From Sinorhizobium sp. BG8 (GTDB taxonomy: Bacteria; Pseudomonadota; Alphaproteobacteria; Rhizobiales; Rhizobiaceae), in contig NZ_CP044012.1 in the NCBI RefSeq assembly GCF_016864555.1, forward strand, positions 678,501-742,500: a stretch of 64,000 nucleotides of DNA, written 5' to 3'. Of the stretch, positions 8,811-17,740 are shown one piece after another. The notes under the pieces were generated by a model. That model was not told the DNA's origin. It made no database searches and saw only the letters and a list, made by a program, of their open reading frames with translations. Numbering within the stretch: position 1 is the stretch's first letter; each line of letters starts with the position of its first letter. The position numbers and the translations under genes were made by a program.

Positions 8811-9374
8811 TCAGGTCTCCCCCGCATGTTGACGGACACGTTCCATCAGCCAATCCCACGCCTGACGTTCATTCGGGCCGGCGGTCTTGTCGATTGCGAT
8901 GGTCAGGTAGGCGATCTCGGAGTCGATTTTTTCCTTGGGCAGCATGTGCAGCCGGCTGACGAGAATTGCCAATTCGAGTACTGCAGCCTTGGCACGGTTG
9001 AGCCCGAGGAACGGGGCGTGACAGCCTTCGGAGGCGACCCTGCAGAAATGGCGTGGACGAACGCCGTCATCCTCGACCGACACGACCTCGAGGACGGAAT
9101 GGCTGAGAGCCGCCTCGAGCCGCGGCACCGGACAGCCGTCCACCTTCACCAGGGGCCACGCCTTGCGGCCCGTCAGACATCCGGCGAATATCCGCATGTC
9201 GTCGGTGTAGTTGACGACGGCAACGGGCACGGCGGCGAGATTGTCGAGGGTCCTTGACGGCCGGAACGGGGCGATGATCCAGCCATCATCCTTGGAGATG
9301 ATCCCGAGCGGCGCGATGTGGACGGTCCCGTCGGCGCCGATGGTCGTCACGATCGTTTCCCGGATGTAGCTCAT
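8811..9374 (-). CDS. DUF447 family protein of the H4MPT cluster
   Basis: 187 aa from the ATG at 9374, which overlaps the stop of the upstream gene (ATGA). The sequence begins MSYIRETIVTTIGADG and continues with APLGIISKDDGW, the split-barrel flavin-binding-like pattern of DUF447. This family is shared by methanogens and methylotrophs and is part of the conserved archaeal-like cluster. Its function is not established to my knowledge; an FMN-binding redox role in cofactor synthesis is a guess from the fold. It is the last gene of the five-gene minus-strand operon that begins at 13124. Confidence 0.85.
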   Translation of the reverse strand: MSYIRETIVTTIGADGTVHIAPLGIISKDDGWIIAPFRPSRTLDNLAAVPVAVVNYTDDMRIFAGCLTGRKAWPLVKVDGCPVPRLEAALSHSVLEVVSVEDDGVRPRHFCRVASEGCHAPFLGLNRAKAAVLELAILVSRLHMLPKEKIDSEIAYLTIAIDKTAGPNERQAWDWLMERVRQHAGET

Positions 9375-10771
9375 GCCGAGTCCTTCCGTGCCCGCAACGT
9401 GTGCCCGGCTTCCGCAAGGCGCGTGCGATCCTTTTCCGGCTCGGGCACGGCCACCCCCCACGCGAGCGGCTCGTCCTGAGCGTAGCGCTTGCCGAGTTTC
9501 CAGGCGATCTCAGCCTTCGTCAGTTCCGCGCCCAGATAGAAGGCATGCGCTCCATCCTCCTCGACACCGAGAAACGGAAACAGCTCGAACGCATCCGAGT
9601 GCGTCCAATGACCCTTGACGTTGAAGACATGCACCCCGTCTTCGGCCGTCATGATCCTGAAATTGGCATCGCGCACTGTGCCGGCCAGTGCGCCGATATC
9701 CTCGAGGCTGCTGGCGAACGGCTTGCGGTCGTGAATCTGCAGAAGGCCCGGATCGTAGCCTCGGGGCAAGGAGCGGTCCTGTTTCGCGGCAAACATGATC
9801 CTGCGCGCCCGGTCATGCTCCTCAACCGTCCTCACCGTATGCGGGGAGACGTTGACCACCAGGACGTTGGCAATCGACAGCTCCGAACAGAGCCCCGAGA
9901 GGATCGCAGTGACGCCGGCTGAATCAGCGTCAGTCAGCTCGGTGAGATTGCCGGTACCCATCATCATCTCTACGTCAGGCCATCGGCGGCGAGCCTCGAT
10001 GAAGCGCCCCAGCGACGCGGCAAAGCCGAAATGGATGGGATCGAGCACCGGATCGGCGATGAAGGCTATTCCGGCGGCCCGGGCGGCATCGATCGCACGA
10101 CCAAGAGACTCGAGATCCCCGGGGATTGCCGGAACGAGAATGGGCGTAGTGCCACGGTAGGCTGCAGCGATTCCGATCGTGTCCTCGTTCAGGCTCAGCA
10201 AGTAGTCAGCCCCGGCCTCCGCCGCGCGTTCCAGTTCTCCGGTGTCGGCAGAATCGACGCTCACCGCAAGCCCCTCGGCCTTGAGCGTCCGTACTGCTTC
10301 GGCCAGGTGGTCGAAGGGCGTATCCGGAAGACAGCCGAGGTCGATCACGTCGGCACCCGCGGCGGCAAGGCTGCGGGCGCGCACCAGAAGACTTTCGATC
10401 GGCAGCGCGGAAGCATCCACGATCTCTGCGAAGATGCGCATGTCGTGCCGGCTGAGATCGACGGGTTTGCCGGCGCGTCCCAGATAGGCGGGCAGGTCGG
10501 CAACCTCGTCAGGCCCGCGCACGAAGGGTGCCGCGAAGGTATCGCTCAGCCGCTGGAGATCGCCTCGGTAGCGGCCGGGCAGAACGAAGCGGTCGGCCGT
10601 CACTGTGCGCGGCAGACGTCGCAGGATGATCTCCTCGGTCATCAGCGCGGCGACCTTCACGCCGATATCGACGATCTCCCAGGTGAACGGCGTCTTTCCC
10701 AGCCCGGCCAGGATCCCTTCAAGCCTGGCCTTTGCGAGATGTCCGGTGAGGAAGACGAGATGTTCAGTCAT
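9371..10771 (-). CDS. Dihydropteroate synthase-like protein (DUF6513 type) of the H4MPT cluster
   Basis: 466 aa from the ATG at 10771; 10 more upstream codons are open but lie inside the preceding gene and are not conserved. An N-terminal domain opens with HLVFLTGHLAK. A dihydropteroate-synthase-like TIM barrel follows, with AAGADVIDLGCLPDTP and the Ser/Asp strand VSVDSADT. The C-terminal domain contains VFNVKGHWTHSDAFELFPF. Methylotroph and archaeal homologues are thought to join the RFAP moiety to the pterin, a DHPS-like reaction, but the step is inferred here. Start and stop overlap both neighbours by 4-8 bp. Confidence 0.88.
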   Translation of the reverse strand: MTEHLVFLTGHLAKARLEGILAGLGKTPFTWEIVDIGVKVAALMTEEIILRRLPRTVTADRFVLPGRYRGDLQRLSDTFAAPFVRGPDEVADLPAYLGRAGKPVDLSRHDMRIFAEIVDASALPIESLLVRARSLAAAGADVIDLGCLPDTPFDHLAEAVRTLKAEGLAVSVDSADTGELERAAEAGADYLLSLNEDTIGIAAAYRGTTPILVPAIPGDLESLGRAIDAARAAGIAFIADPVLDPIHFGFAASLGRFIEARRRWPDVEMMMGTGNLTELTDADSAGVTAILSGLCSELSIANVLVVNVSPHTVRTVEEHDRARRIMFAAKQDRSLPRGYDPGLLQIHDRKPFASSLEDIGALAGTVRDANFRIMTAEDGVHVFNVKGHWTHSDAFELFPFLGVEEDGAHAFYLGAELTKAEIAWKLGKRYAQDEPLAWGVAVPEPEKDRTRLAEAGHTLRARKDSA

Positions 10772-11315
10772 CCTCGGCGATCGCCTCCCGCCGCAGGGCA
10801 ATGGCCGCCTTCAGCTCGGCGAGGGATTCCACGACAGTCGTGTAGTCGAACGTCTTGAGCCGTGCGGTATTTTCGAGGTCAATCGGCCTTGGATAGACCT
10901 TGACCATCCCTTCGGGTGCCATGGTCTCCAGTTCAGGCGCCGTATCGCAGGCAAAGACGATTGAAGGGACGCGACACTTTCCTGCCTGTGCGAAGACATT
11001 GGTCGCAAGCGTATCGGAGATTCCCCAAACGCACTTCGCCACTGTGTTCGACGTCGCCGGCGCCACCACCACCGTATGATAGTCACCGTGATAGAGGCCG
11101 CCGACCGGGACCGCGCTCGCCGTCTTGTCACGCAGGACGCGCATCGTCTCGGGAAACTCCAGCTTGAGACGATACATCCTCAGAACTTCGTCTGCTGCCT
11201 TTGAAACGAAGATGTCGCAATGATCGAGCTCGCGAATGAGCTCGAAACTCTCCACGAAGAAATGGCCGGATCCGGTGAGGACCCATGCCCAACGGGGCGT
11301 TCGAAGCACTGTCAT
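10764..11315 (-). CDS. Flavoprotein of the H4MPT cluster (dihydromethanopterin reductase/AfpA-like)
   Basis: 183 aa. The N-terminus WVLTGSGHF at 11-19 and PATSNTVAK at 86-94 are the FMN-binding loops of the homo-oligomeric flavin-containing Cys decarboxylase-like flavoproteins. Archaeal-type members (DmrB, AfpA) reduce dihydromethanopterin or act beside it. In this operon, reduction of a dihydropterin to the tetrahydro form is the most likely role. It overlaps the DHPS-like gene by 8 bp and the kinase gene by 4 bp. Length is typical. The exact reaction cannot be read from the sequence. Confidence 0.85.
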   Translation of the reverse strand: MTVLRTPRWAWVLTGSGHFFVESFELIRELDHCDIFVSKAADEVLRMYRLKLEFPETMRVLRDKTASAVPVGGLYHGDYHTVVVAPATSNTVAKCVWGISDTLATNVFAQAGKCRVPSIVFACDTAPELETMAPEGMVKVYPRPIDLENTARLKTFDYTTVVESLAELKAAIALRREAIAEDD

Positions 11316-11956
11316 CGACCGATTTCTCCTTCGGCCATCTGGCGATGGAGTATATGGCGTCCCGGCACCTCCGTCATCGGCACTTGTGAGCGCAGCGCCT
11401 TCAGCGCTGCCGGCCCGGCTATAGTCAATGCAACCTCCTCCCCAAGAAGTTGCGGCAGCATGGCATCGACAATGCCTTTGTCAACCAGCTGTTCAAGGTT
11501 CGGCATGACGCCATCGACATCAACCTGTTTGATCAGGAGGAGATTTCCGGCGCCAAGCCGGCGAGCAAGCCAGGCGGCAAGCGAGTCGGACGTGACATCC
11601 CAGGATTGTGCGATCTCCGGCGCTGCGCGGGTCATTGCGGACGGCAGCCACACCGGCACCCTTCCTCTGGAGAGCGCGCTTTCAATCTCCGCTTGGGAAC
11701 GAGCGGTACACAAGCGCTCATGCCGCTCGGCAATCGCGATTCCAAACTGCTCCATGGCCAGGATCGCCATCTCGTGCGCGGCCGCGTCCGAAAATCGCAT
11801 GCTCTTCTGTGTGAAACGGACGAGATCGGCGAAAGGACCACCTCCCGGCACAACGACCAATGGAAATGTCGCGGAAGCCAGGGCCTCTATCCAGGCATCC
11901 ATTTCCGGCCGTCCCGCCGTGCTCCCCCCGAGCTTCACGACGAGAGGGCTCATCAT
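11312..11956 (-). CDS. Amino-acid-kinase-fold protein, probable MfnE-like kinase of methanofuran synthesis
   Basis: 214 aa. It has the carbamate/amino-acid kinase signatures KLGGS at 8-12 and VPGGGPFAD at 36-44, and a late LLIKQVDVDGVMP segment. The archaeal homologue MfnE phosphorylates aminomethyl-furan-methyl phosphate in methanofuran synthesis, and the methylotroph orf17 product belongs to the same family. Adjacent MfnB (next gene upstream) supports a methanofuran-analogue role. Two Met codons occur at the start (11956 and 11953). The stop overlaps the flavoprotein start by 4 bp. Confidence 0.86.
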   Translation of the reverse strand: MMSPLVVKLGGSTAGRPEMDAWIEALASATFPLVVVPGGGPFADLVRFTQKSMRFSDAAAHEMAILAMEQFGIAIAERHERLCTARSQAEIESALSRGRVPVWLPSAMTRAAPEIAQSWDVTSDSLAAWLARRLGAGNLLLIKQVDVDGVMPNLEQLVDKGIVDAMLPQLLGEEVALTIAGPAALKALRSQVPMTEVPGRHILHRQMAEGEIGR

Positions 11957-13124
11957 GCCGCGCCCCGCCCTCCTCTCGATCCCTCGGTATGGGCAGGCGA
12001 GGGTTTCGAGGCCCGAATGCTTTCCTGCGTTCGCTCGATCTGGACGCCGACACCTCCCGGACCAAGCTCCAGCTTCTCGGCCCGTACGACAACCCGGGTG
12101 ACGCGCGGACTTTCGAGAACGAGTGCTGCAATTTGCTCGACCAGGGTTTCGACCAGTTCGACATGGCCACGGCCCACGATCGAGCGAATGCCGTCCATGA
12201 TGAGGTCATAGGACACGACATGACGCATGTCCTCGGGATTGCGGGTGACGCGCAGCACGTCGGCGGTTACGTCGAACCGTACCTTCTGCGTCTTCCCATG
12301 CTCGAAGCTGTAGGCGCCGATCTCGACCGGAAGAACGAAATCCCTGACGAAGATCTGATCCGTGCCCAGTCCGGCATCGGCCGGATCAGGGAAGTATCCG
12401 CGCGCCGCTAGAAGTTGATAGTCGACCCGCGACACGGCCTCCGGCGGCTGCTCCTGGGGGATGAGCGCGCGAATCTTCGCTACTGACTCCGCGTCGATCT
12501 CGCTGCTTCGGGACTGCCCACCGCACAAGGCCCCGCGAAAGCCGATGAAATCGGGCCCGTAGGGCAGCAAGCGCGGGATGTCAGGCGCCTCGAGCGAGCC
12601 GGCAAGCCCAACCATCATGCCGTGCCGGTGAGCGTCCTCGACAAATGCCGCGATGCGGTCCGGAGGGAGGTGGTGAAGCAACCGCCCCTTCGCCTTGTCA
12701 TCGGTGTCGACCATGACACCGTGAAAGCCGATCTCACCCAAAGCGGCCAGCATTCCGCCTTCATACCGGTGATCGGCAAAGAGTACGGCGATCAGCTTCT
12801 TGCTGCGCGCAATGTCGGAAAGCGCGTCCGCGCAGGCAATCGCCTGCTCCGACGGGAAAAATCCGATCTTGATGAAATCGACCCCGGTGGCCGCTATCTC
12901 CAGGACCTTCTCCGCGACTGCCCTCTTCTCCATGGGAAAATCACCGCAGGCGGCGCTCACCGACCTTCTGCCGGATACGAACTTCACCACGTCGACGATC
13001 GTTTGCGTGTCGACGGCCCCCAGCGCTCCCGAGAGGGCTCTTTCAGATCGATGACGTCGACTCCAGCCCGCAGCACGATGTCGGCTTCCCGGCAATCTCG
13101 AACGCTCGCCAGCATCATCGTCAT
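11953..13124 (-). pseudogene. MfnB-FolB fusion: (5-formylfuran-3-yl)methyl phosphate synthase + dihydroneopterin aldolase, one frameshift
   Basis: The ATG at 13124 follows agggga. The first frame reads MTMMLASVRD and GVDVIDLKEP, the N-terminus of MfnB (DUF556), which makes the furan precursor of methanofuran from glyceraldehyde 3-phosphate. The frame is lost at the ggg run 13035-13037; adding one base gives DLKEPLSGALGAVD and a single frame of about 390 aa. The MfnB TIM-barrel domain takes roughly residues 3-230 (KIGFFPS, GVMVDT, GLAGSLE). A FolB-like domain follows from about 255 (DQIFVRDFVLPVEIGAYSFEHG) to about 370. The fusion links furan and pterin branches. As written only a truncated product or a start-less downstream fragment would be made. 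Confidence 0.82.
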
Positions 13125-13279
13125 CAGACGTCTCCCCTCGCGGCACAAATTTCCGTGAGCGTAAACCGAAAGTTGAGAGGCAGGGTTGAGATTGCGGCGG
13201 AATTGGGTACAAACATTGCGGGCACCTTTCATGCATGAACAGCTCGTCGAGCCAATACGGTCGGCGAGCGGGATTTGGT

Positions 13280-14509
13280 ATGGTCATGAAGAGTACGGTG
13301 CCGAATACTCTAGCGTTTTTTCTCGCCTTTTTTTCGATGATCGTCAATGCGCCGCCAGTGGTTGCGCAAGACAAGCCGGCCGAGCCGGCGGGAATAGAGA
13401 TCCGGATCGGATATCTGCGCGCCTACGAGCCGCAACTTGCGCTTTCAGTTCTGGACGTGCCGCCGCGCGACGAGGGAGTGGCCGGCGCGACGGTCGCGAT
13501 CAACGACAACAACACGACCGGCAAGTTCCTAGGGCAGTCCTTCAAGCTCGACGTGACGGAAGTGAAACCCGGGACCGACATCGTGCCCGTTTTCAAGGAA
13601 ATGCTCGCACGGGGCGACAAGTTTGTTCTCACGGACATCGCAGCGAAACAGCTGCTTTCAATCGCCGACGTGGCGAAGGAAAACGGCGTGCTGTTGTTCA
13701 ATGTCGGCGCAACGGACGACATATTGCGCGAGGAGGAATGCCGCTCGAACGTGTTCCACACCGCTCCGACCCGCACGATGCTTGCCGACGGTCTCGCCCA
13801 GTATCTCGTCTGGAAGCAGTGGCCGAAATGGGTCCTGCTCTATGGCTCGCACGAGGGAGACCAGCTTTTCGCCGATGCAATCCGCCGCTCCGCCAGCCGC
13901 TTTGGCGCAACGATCGTGGAGGAGCGCCTCTACAAGGATACCGGCTCGGCTCGCAGAACCGATACGGGCGTTATCCAGGTGCAGCAGCAGATGCCGGTCT
14001 TCACGCAGGGTCTTCCCGAGCACGACGTCGTCATCGTGGCTGACGAGAGCGAAGTCTTCGGGAGTTATGTCCCCTTTCGCACATGGACCCCGCGACCAGT
14101 CGCGGGAACGGCCGGGCTGATTCCCGGCTCCTGGCATCCGGCAAGCGAACAATGGGGTGGATCGCAGATCCAGAATCGCTTCCAGAAAGCGACCGGGCGG
14201 CGAATGCTCTCCAAGGACATGCAGGCGTGGACCGCGGCACGCATACTCGGCGAAGCCGTGACGCGCACGAACAGCAATGCCCCGGAGCAAATCGAGGGGT
14301 TCATCAAGGCCGAGAACTTCTCCGTTGCAGCCTTCAAGGGGCAGAAGGTGACATTCCGCCGGTGGAACTGGCAGTTGCGCCAGCCGATCCTGCTTGGCGA
14401 TGGCAGGGGAGTGGTCTCGACCTCACCGCAGGAGGGATTTCTTCACGAATTTTCCGAACTCGACACTTTGGGAGTGGACCAACCGGAAACGGCCTGTAAG
14501 CTAAACTAG
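13280..14509 (+). CDS. Periplasmic substrate-binding protein of PQQ-associated ABC system (LutA-like)
   Basis: 409 aa with a Sec signal peptide (hydrophobic stretch near residues 8-25, cleavage after VVAQ region). It resembles branched-chain amino-acid-type periplasmic binding proteins of the family linked to PQQ-dependent catabolism: IEIRIGYLRAYEPQ, INDNNTTGKFLGQ and GTAGLIPGSWHP. In Methylorubrum the equivalent gene, lutA, starts the lanthanide utilisation and transport cluster. The ATG at 13280 is chosen because upstream codons are not signal-like; 13286 is a second option. It diverges from the MfnB-FolB gene over about 155 bp and heads an operon to 18360. Confidence 0.85.
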   Translation: MVMKSTVPNTLAFFLAFFSMIVNAPPVVAQDKPAEPAGIEIRIGYLRAYEPQLALSVLDVPPRDEGVAGATVAINDNNTTGKFLGQSFKLDVTEVKPGTDIVPVFKEMLARGDKFVLTDIAAKQLLSIADVAKENGVLLFNVGATDDILREEECRSNVFHTAPTRTMLADGLAQYLVWKQWPKWVLLYGSHEGDQLFADAIRRSASRFGATIVEERLYKDTGSARRTDTGVIQVQQQMPVFTQGLPEHDVVIVADESEVFGSYVPFRTWTPRPVAGTAGLIPGSWHPASEQWGGSQIQNRFQKATGRRMLSKDMQAWTAARILGEAVTRTNSNAPEQIEGFIKAENFSVAAFKGQKVTFRRWNWQLRQPILLGDGRGVVSTSPQEGFLHEFSELDTLGVDQPETACKLN

Positions 14510-14529
14510 AAATTGCAGGGAGGAGAAGA

Positions 14530-15504
14530 ATGCGCAGGTATCCGATATTATGCCTCGGCACGGCGGCGGCCTTAGCCTATGCCCAGCCGTCCTGGGCCAA
14601 TGCGATCTATGTTTCCAACGAAAAGGACAATACGGTTACGGTGGTCGATTCAGCCACCATGGAGGTGGTCAAGACGATCAATGTGGGTCAGAGGCCGCGC
14701 GGCATCACCATCTCTCACGATGGGAAGCATCTGTATGTTTGCGCCAGCGATGACGACACGGTCGAGGTTATCGACACCGCGACACATGAAATCATCGGCT
14801 CCCTGCCCTCCGGGCCGGATCCGGAGCTGTTCGTGCTTTCGCCGGACGGCAAGACACTCTACGTCGCCAATGAGGACGACAATCTCGTCACGGTGATCGA
14901 CGTCGAGAAAGGCAGCCTTATCACAGAGATACCGGTTGGCGTGGAGCCGGAGGGCATGGGCATCAGCCCGGACGGCAAGACGATGGTCAACACGTCCGAA
15001 ACGACCAACATGGCCCATTTCATCGACACGTCGACCCATGAGATCGTCAACAACGTGCTGGTCGATGCGCGCCCGCGCTTCGCCGAATTCAAGCCCGATG
15101 GATCCGAGGCGTGGATAACGTCCGAAATCGGCGGGACGGTCTCCGTTGTCGATAACGCCACTCGCGAGGTCAAGAAGAAGATCACCTTCGAAATCCAGGG
15201 AATTCGGTCGGAAGCGATCCAGCCGGTGGGCCTGCGCATTTCGGCGGACGGGAAGAAGGCCTATGTCGCCCTTGGCCCGGCAAACCGGGTCGCAGTGGTC
15301 AACACCGAAACCTACGAAGTCGAGAAATACATCCTCGTTGGCCAGAGGGTCTGGCAGCTCGCGTTCACGCCGGACGGCAAATATATCATCAGCACCAACG
15401 GGCTCTCGAACGACATCACGTTTATCGATACGGCAACGGACGAGCCGATAAAATCCGTCACCGTCGGCGCCATGCCCTGGGGAGTGGTCGTGGCACCGAA
15501 CTGA
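14530..15504 (+). CDS. Exported YVTN beta-propeller protein of PQQ-associated system
   Basis: 324 aa. A signal peptide (residues 1-24, ending SWANA) precedes about seven YVTN-type repeats, visible as recurrent blocks such as IYVSNEKDNTVTVVDSATM, LYVCASDDDTVEVIDTAT and LYVANEDDNLVTVIDVE. This matches the beta-propeller family described as associated with PQQ-dependent catabolism, and exported propellers occur in lut clusters. A periplasmic scaffold or metal/substrate-binding role is inferred. It starts 20 bp after the binding protein, preceded by agggaggag, so it is co-transcribed. Confidence 0.88.
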   Translation: MRRYPILCLGTAAALAYAQPSWANAIYVSNEKDNTVTVVDSATMEVVKTINVGQRPRGITISHDGKHLYVCASDDDTVEVIDTATHEIIGSLPSGPDPELFVLSPDGKTLYVANEDDNLVTVIDVEKGSLITEIPVGVEPEGMGISPDGKTMVNTSETTNMAHFIDTSTHEIVNNVLVDARPRFAEFKPDGSEAWITSEIGGTVSVVDNATREVKKKITFEIQGIRSEAIQPVGLRISADGKKAYVALGPANRVAVVNTETYEVEKYILVGQRVWQLAFTPDGKYIISTNGLSNDITFIDTATDEPIKSVTVGAMPWGVVVAPN

Positions 15505-15535
15505 ATTGCATCAAAGTTCTTAGAGGAGGAGAAGA

Positions 15536-16000
15536 ATGATGAAGTCCAAAATACTCGCTTTCGCCGCGCTGATTGGTGTTCTGTGCATCCAACCCTACGC
15601 CTTTGCCCAGGAGGATGACGACGATGGCGACGAACAGCCGGCGGCCGTCACCCGAGCCAGCAAGAACGTTCCCGAGCTGATCCTCGGATCGAAGGACGAC
15701 AGCTACGCGGTGAACCAGAAGGATTTCGAACTTGTCTCCGGTCAGGGGTATCGCTGGAAGATAACCTCGGCGGCGGGGCTCGAATACAAGTTCCAGACCG
15801 ATCTGTTCCGCAATGTCTGGATGAACCAGATCGTCATCAACGATCTAGAGGTGCACATGAACGGCGCGCCCGCGTGGCTCGAGTTCGATTCGGAAGGGAC
15901 GATCAGCGTCCAGTTCACAGCTGTGCGGCCCGGCGAGTATACATGGTCGGTTCCCGATCTCGCGGACAAGGGCATGACGGGGAAGATCATCATCAAGTAG
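15536..16000 (+). CDS. Small exported protein with acidic N-terminus, cupredoxin-like pattern
   Basis: 154 aa with a signal peptide ending at AFAQ (about residue 25). The mature protein opens with a very acidic run (EDDDDGDEQ). The rest is beta-rich: ELILGSKDDSYAVNQKDFELVSGQGYRW, then MNGAPAWLEFDSEG and VRPGEYTWSVPDLADKGMTGKIIIK, reminiscent of a small cupredoxin-type sandwich. I do not see a full Cys-His-Met copper site. Position in the PQQ/lut-type operon, preceded by taggaggag, suggests a periplasmic accessory, possibly cation-binding through the acidic run. Function is not established. Confidence 0.72.
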   Translation: MMKSKILAFAALIGVLCIQPYAFAQEDDDDGDEQPAAVTRASKNVPELILGSKDDSYAVNQKDFELVSGQGYRWKITSAAGLEYKFQTDLFRNVWMNQIVINDLEVHMNGAPAWLEFDSEGTISVQFTAVRPGEYTWSVPDLADKGMTGKIIIK

Positions 16001-16073
16001 CCATCGACCTTCGCCGTTTTGCAACTGGTATGCTGGCGTGGGCGATGCCCTCGTCAGCGAAAGGCATCCGATA

Positions 16074-16877
16074 ATGCTTGAGCCTATCCGTCCCACCATT
16101 CCCCAGAGCCAGGAAGCTGCAGTCGTTCCTGCGCTCGAGATCGAGAAGGTAAGCTACAGCTACGGTGACCGCAGGGCGCTCGACGACGTGTCTTTTTCCA
16201 TCGCGCCGGGATGCTTCGCCGTGCTTCTTGGATTGAACGGCGCGGGCAAGTCCACGCTGTTTTCCCTCATCAGTCACCTGTTTTCCGCCAGAACCGGGAG
16301 CATCCGGATCTTTGGCCAGGACATCATCCGCCAGTCCGGTCATGCGCTGCGGCATCTCGGTATCGTCTTCCAGGCACGCACGCTGGATCTCGACCTGACC
16401 GTGCGGCAGAACCTCGTCTATCACGCGGCCCTACACGGCATTGGCGCGAAGGAGGCCCGTGTAAGGATGGACGCGCTACTGCGCTCCATTGATCTTGCCG
16501 ACCGCCTCAACGACAAGGTTCGCGGTCTTTCGGGAGGGCAGGTGCGGCGCGTCGAAATCATCCGCGCCCTGCTGCATCGCCCTTCGCTGCTGCTTCTCGA
16601 CGAGGCGACCGTAGGGCTCGACATCCGCTCGCGTGCGACCATCCTCGAAGACATTCGGAAGCTCGTGCAAGAGGCCGGCGTAAGCGTTCTCTGGGCAACG
16701 CACCTCATCGACGAAGTGAGCCATGCCGACCAGGTCGTCGTCCTGGACAAGGGCCGGCTCGTGGCGAATGGTCAGGTCGGCGAAATCCTGTTGCGCACTG
16801 GCAGCGAGAACATCAACCAGGCATTCTCGAAACTGACCGGGATCGCCGACATCCGTTCGGCGGGAGGAAAAGCATGA
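16074..16877 (+). CDS. ABC transporter ATP-binding protein, PQQ-associated (LutE/PedB-like)
   Basis: 267 aa from the ATG at 16074. Complete ABC ATPase: Walker A GLNGAGKST at 53-61, Q-loop at about residue 100 (GIVFQARTLD), signature LSGGQ at 152-156 and Walker B LLLLDEATV at 172-180, followed by a H-loop in WATHLIDE. It is the ABC-2 class seen in PQQ-dependent alcohol catabolism operons and in lut clusters. Its stop overlaps the permease start (ATGA at 16874-16877), so it forms a two-gene transporter with it. A longer start at 16038 is possible but less likely. Confidence 0.9.
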   Translation: MLEPIRPTIPQSQEAAVVPALEIEKVSYSYGDRRALDDVSFSIAPGCFAVLLGLNGAGKSTLFSLISHLFSARTGSIRIFGQDIIRQSGHALRHLGIVFQARTLDLDLTVRQNLVYHAALHGIGAKEARVRMDALLRSIDLADRLNDKVRGLSGGQVRRVEIIRALLHRPSLLLLDEATVGLDIRSRATILEDIRKLVQEAGVSVLWATHLIDEVSHADQVVVLDKGRLVANGQVGEILLRTGSENINQAFSKLTGIADIRSAGGKA

Positions 16878-17740
16878 GCGACATGACCGGCGACATCGGG
16901 CTTGCGCGGGAGCGATGGACGGGGTTCAGCCTCTTCCAATATCTCGTCTGCCTGAAGGGAATTCTGGTCCGCGAGGGGCTTCGCTATTTCAGCCAGAAGG
17001 AGCGTTTCATCTCCTCGTTGGTACGCCCCTTGTTGTGGCTCTTCGTCTTTGCCGCTGGCTTCCGGCAGGTGCTCGGCGTCTCGATCATCCCGCCCTACAA
17101 GACCTACGTCCTCTACGAGGTCTACATCACGCCCGGCCTATGCGGGATGATCCTTCTCTTCAGCGGGATGCAGTCGTCGCTTTCGATGGTGTACGACCGG
17201 GAGATGGGCAGCATGCGCACCCTTCTCGTCAGTCCCTTCCCGCGCTGGTACCTGCTCGTCTGCAAGCTGCTTGCCGGCGTCTCCGTGTCGATCGTCCAGG
17301 TCTACGCCTTCCTGTTCGTCGCCTGGTTCTGGAGCGTCAAGGCGCCGTTTGCCGGCTATTTCCTGATCCTGCCCGCATTGTTCCTGTCCGGGATGATGCT
17401 CGGGGCTCTGGGAATGCTGCTGTCGTCGCTGATCCGGCAATTGGAGAATTTTGCCGGGATCATGAACTTCGTCATTTTCCCGATGTACTTCGCCTCGTCG
17501 GCGCTCTATCCGCTCTGGCGCATCCAGCAATCGAGCCCCCTGCTTTACGACATCTGTCGTCTGAACCCGTTCACCTATGCCGTGGAGCTCGTCCGCTTCG
17601 CTTTCTACGGGGAGATCGAATGGCTTTCACTTGCCGTGGTGGTGTCCGTCACTCTGCTTTTCCTGGGGGCCGCCATCGTCGCCTATGATCCGTCGCGTGG
17701 TCTCATCATCCGCAAACAGGAAACGGGAGCCGGTAATTGA
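16874..17740 (+). CDS. ABC-2 type permease, PQQ-associated (LutF/PedC-like)
   Basis: 288 aa with six predicted membrane spans from about residue 45 to 280 (for example LLWLFVFAAGF, LCGMILLFSGM, YFLILPALFLSGMMLGALGM and LAVVVSVTLLFLGAAIVAY). The ABC-2 family pattern SMVYDREMGSMRTLLVSPFPR in the first cytoplasmic loop is clear. Together with the preceding ATPase it makes an inner-membrane transporter. Related systems are named for PQQ-alcohol catabolism (PedC) and lanthanide uptake (LutF). The stop overlaps the next start by 4 bp. Confidence 0.9.
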   Translation: MSDMTGDIGLARERWTGFSLFQYLVCLKGILVREGLRYFSQKERFISSLVRPLLWLFVFAAGFRQVLGVSIIPPYKTYVLYEVYITPGLCGMILLFSGMQSSLSMVYDREMGSMRTLLVSPFPRWYLLVCKLLAGVSVSIVQVYAFLFVAWFWSVKAPFAGYFLILPALFLSGMMLGALGMLLSSLIRQLENFAGIMNFVIFPMYFASSALYPLWRIQQSSPLLYDICRLNPFTYAVELVRFAFYGEIEWLSLAVVVSVTLLFLGAAIVAYDPSRGLIIRKQETGAGN

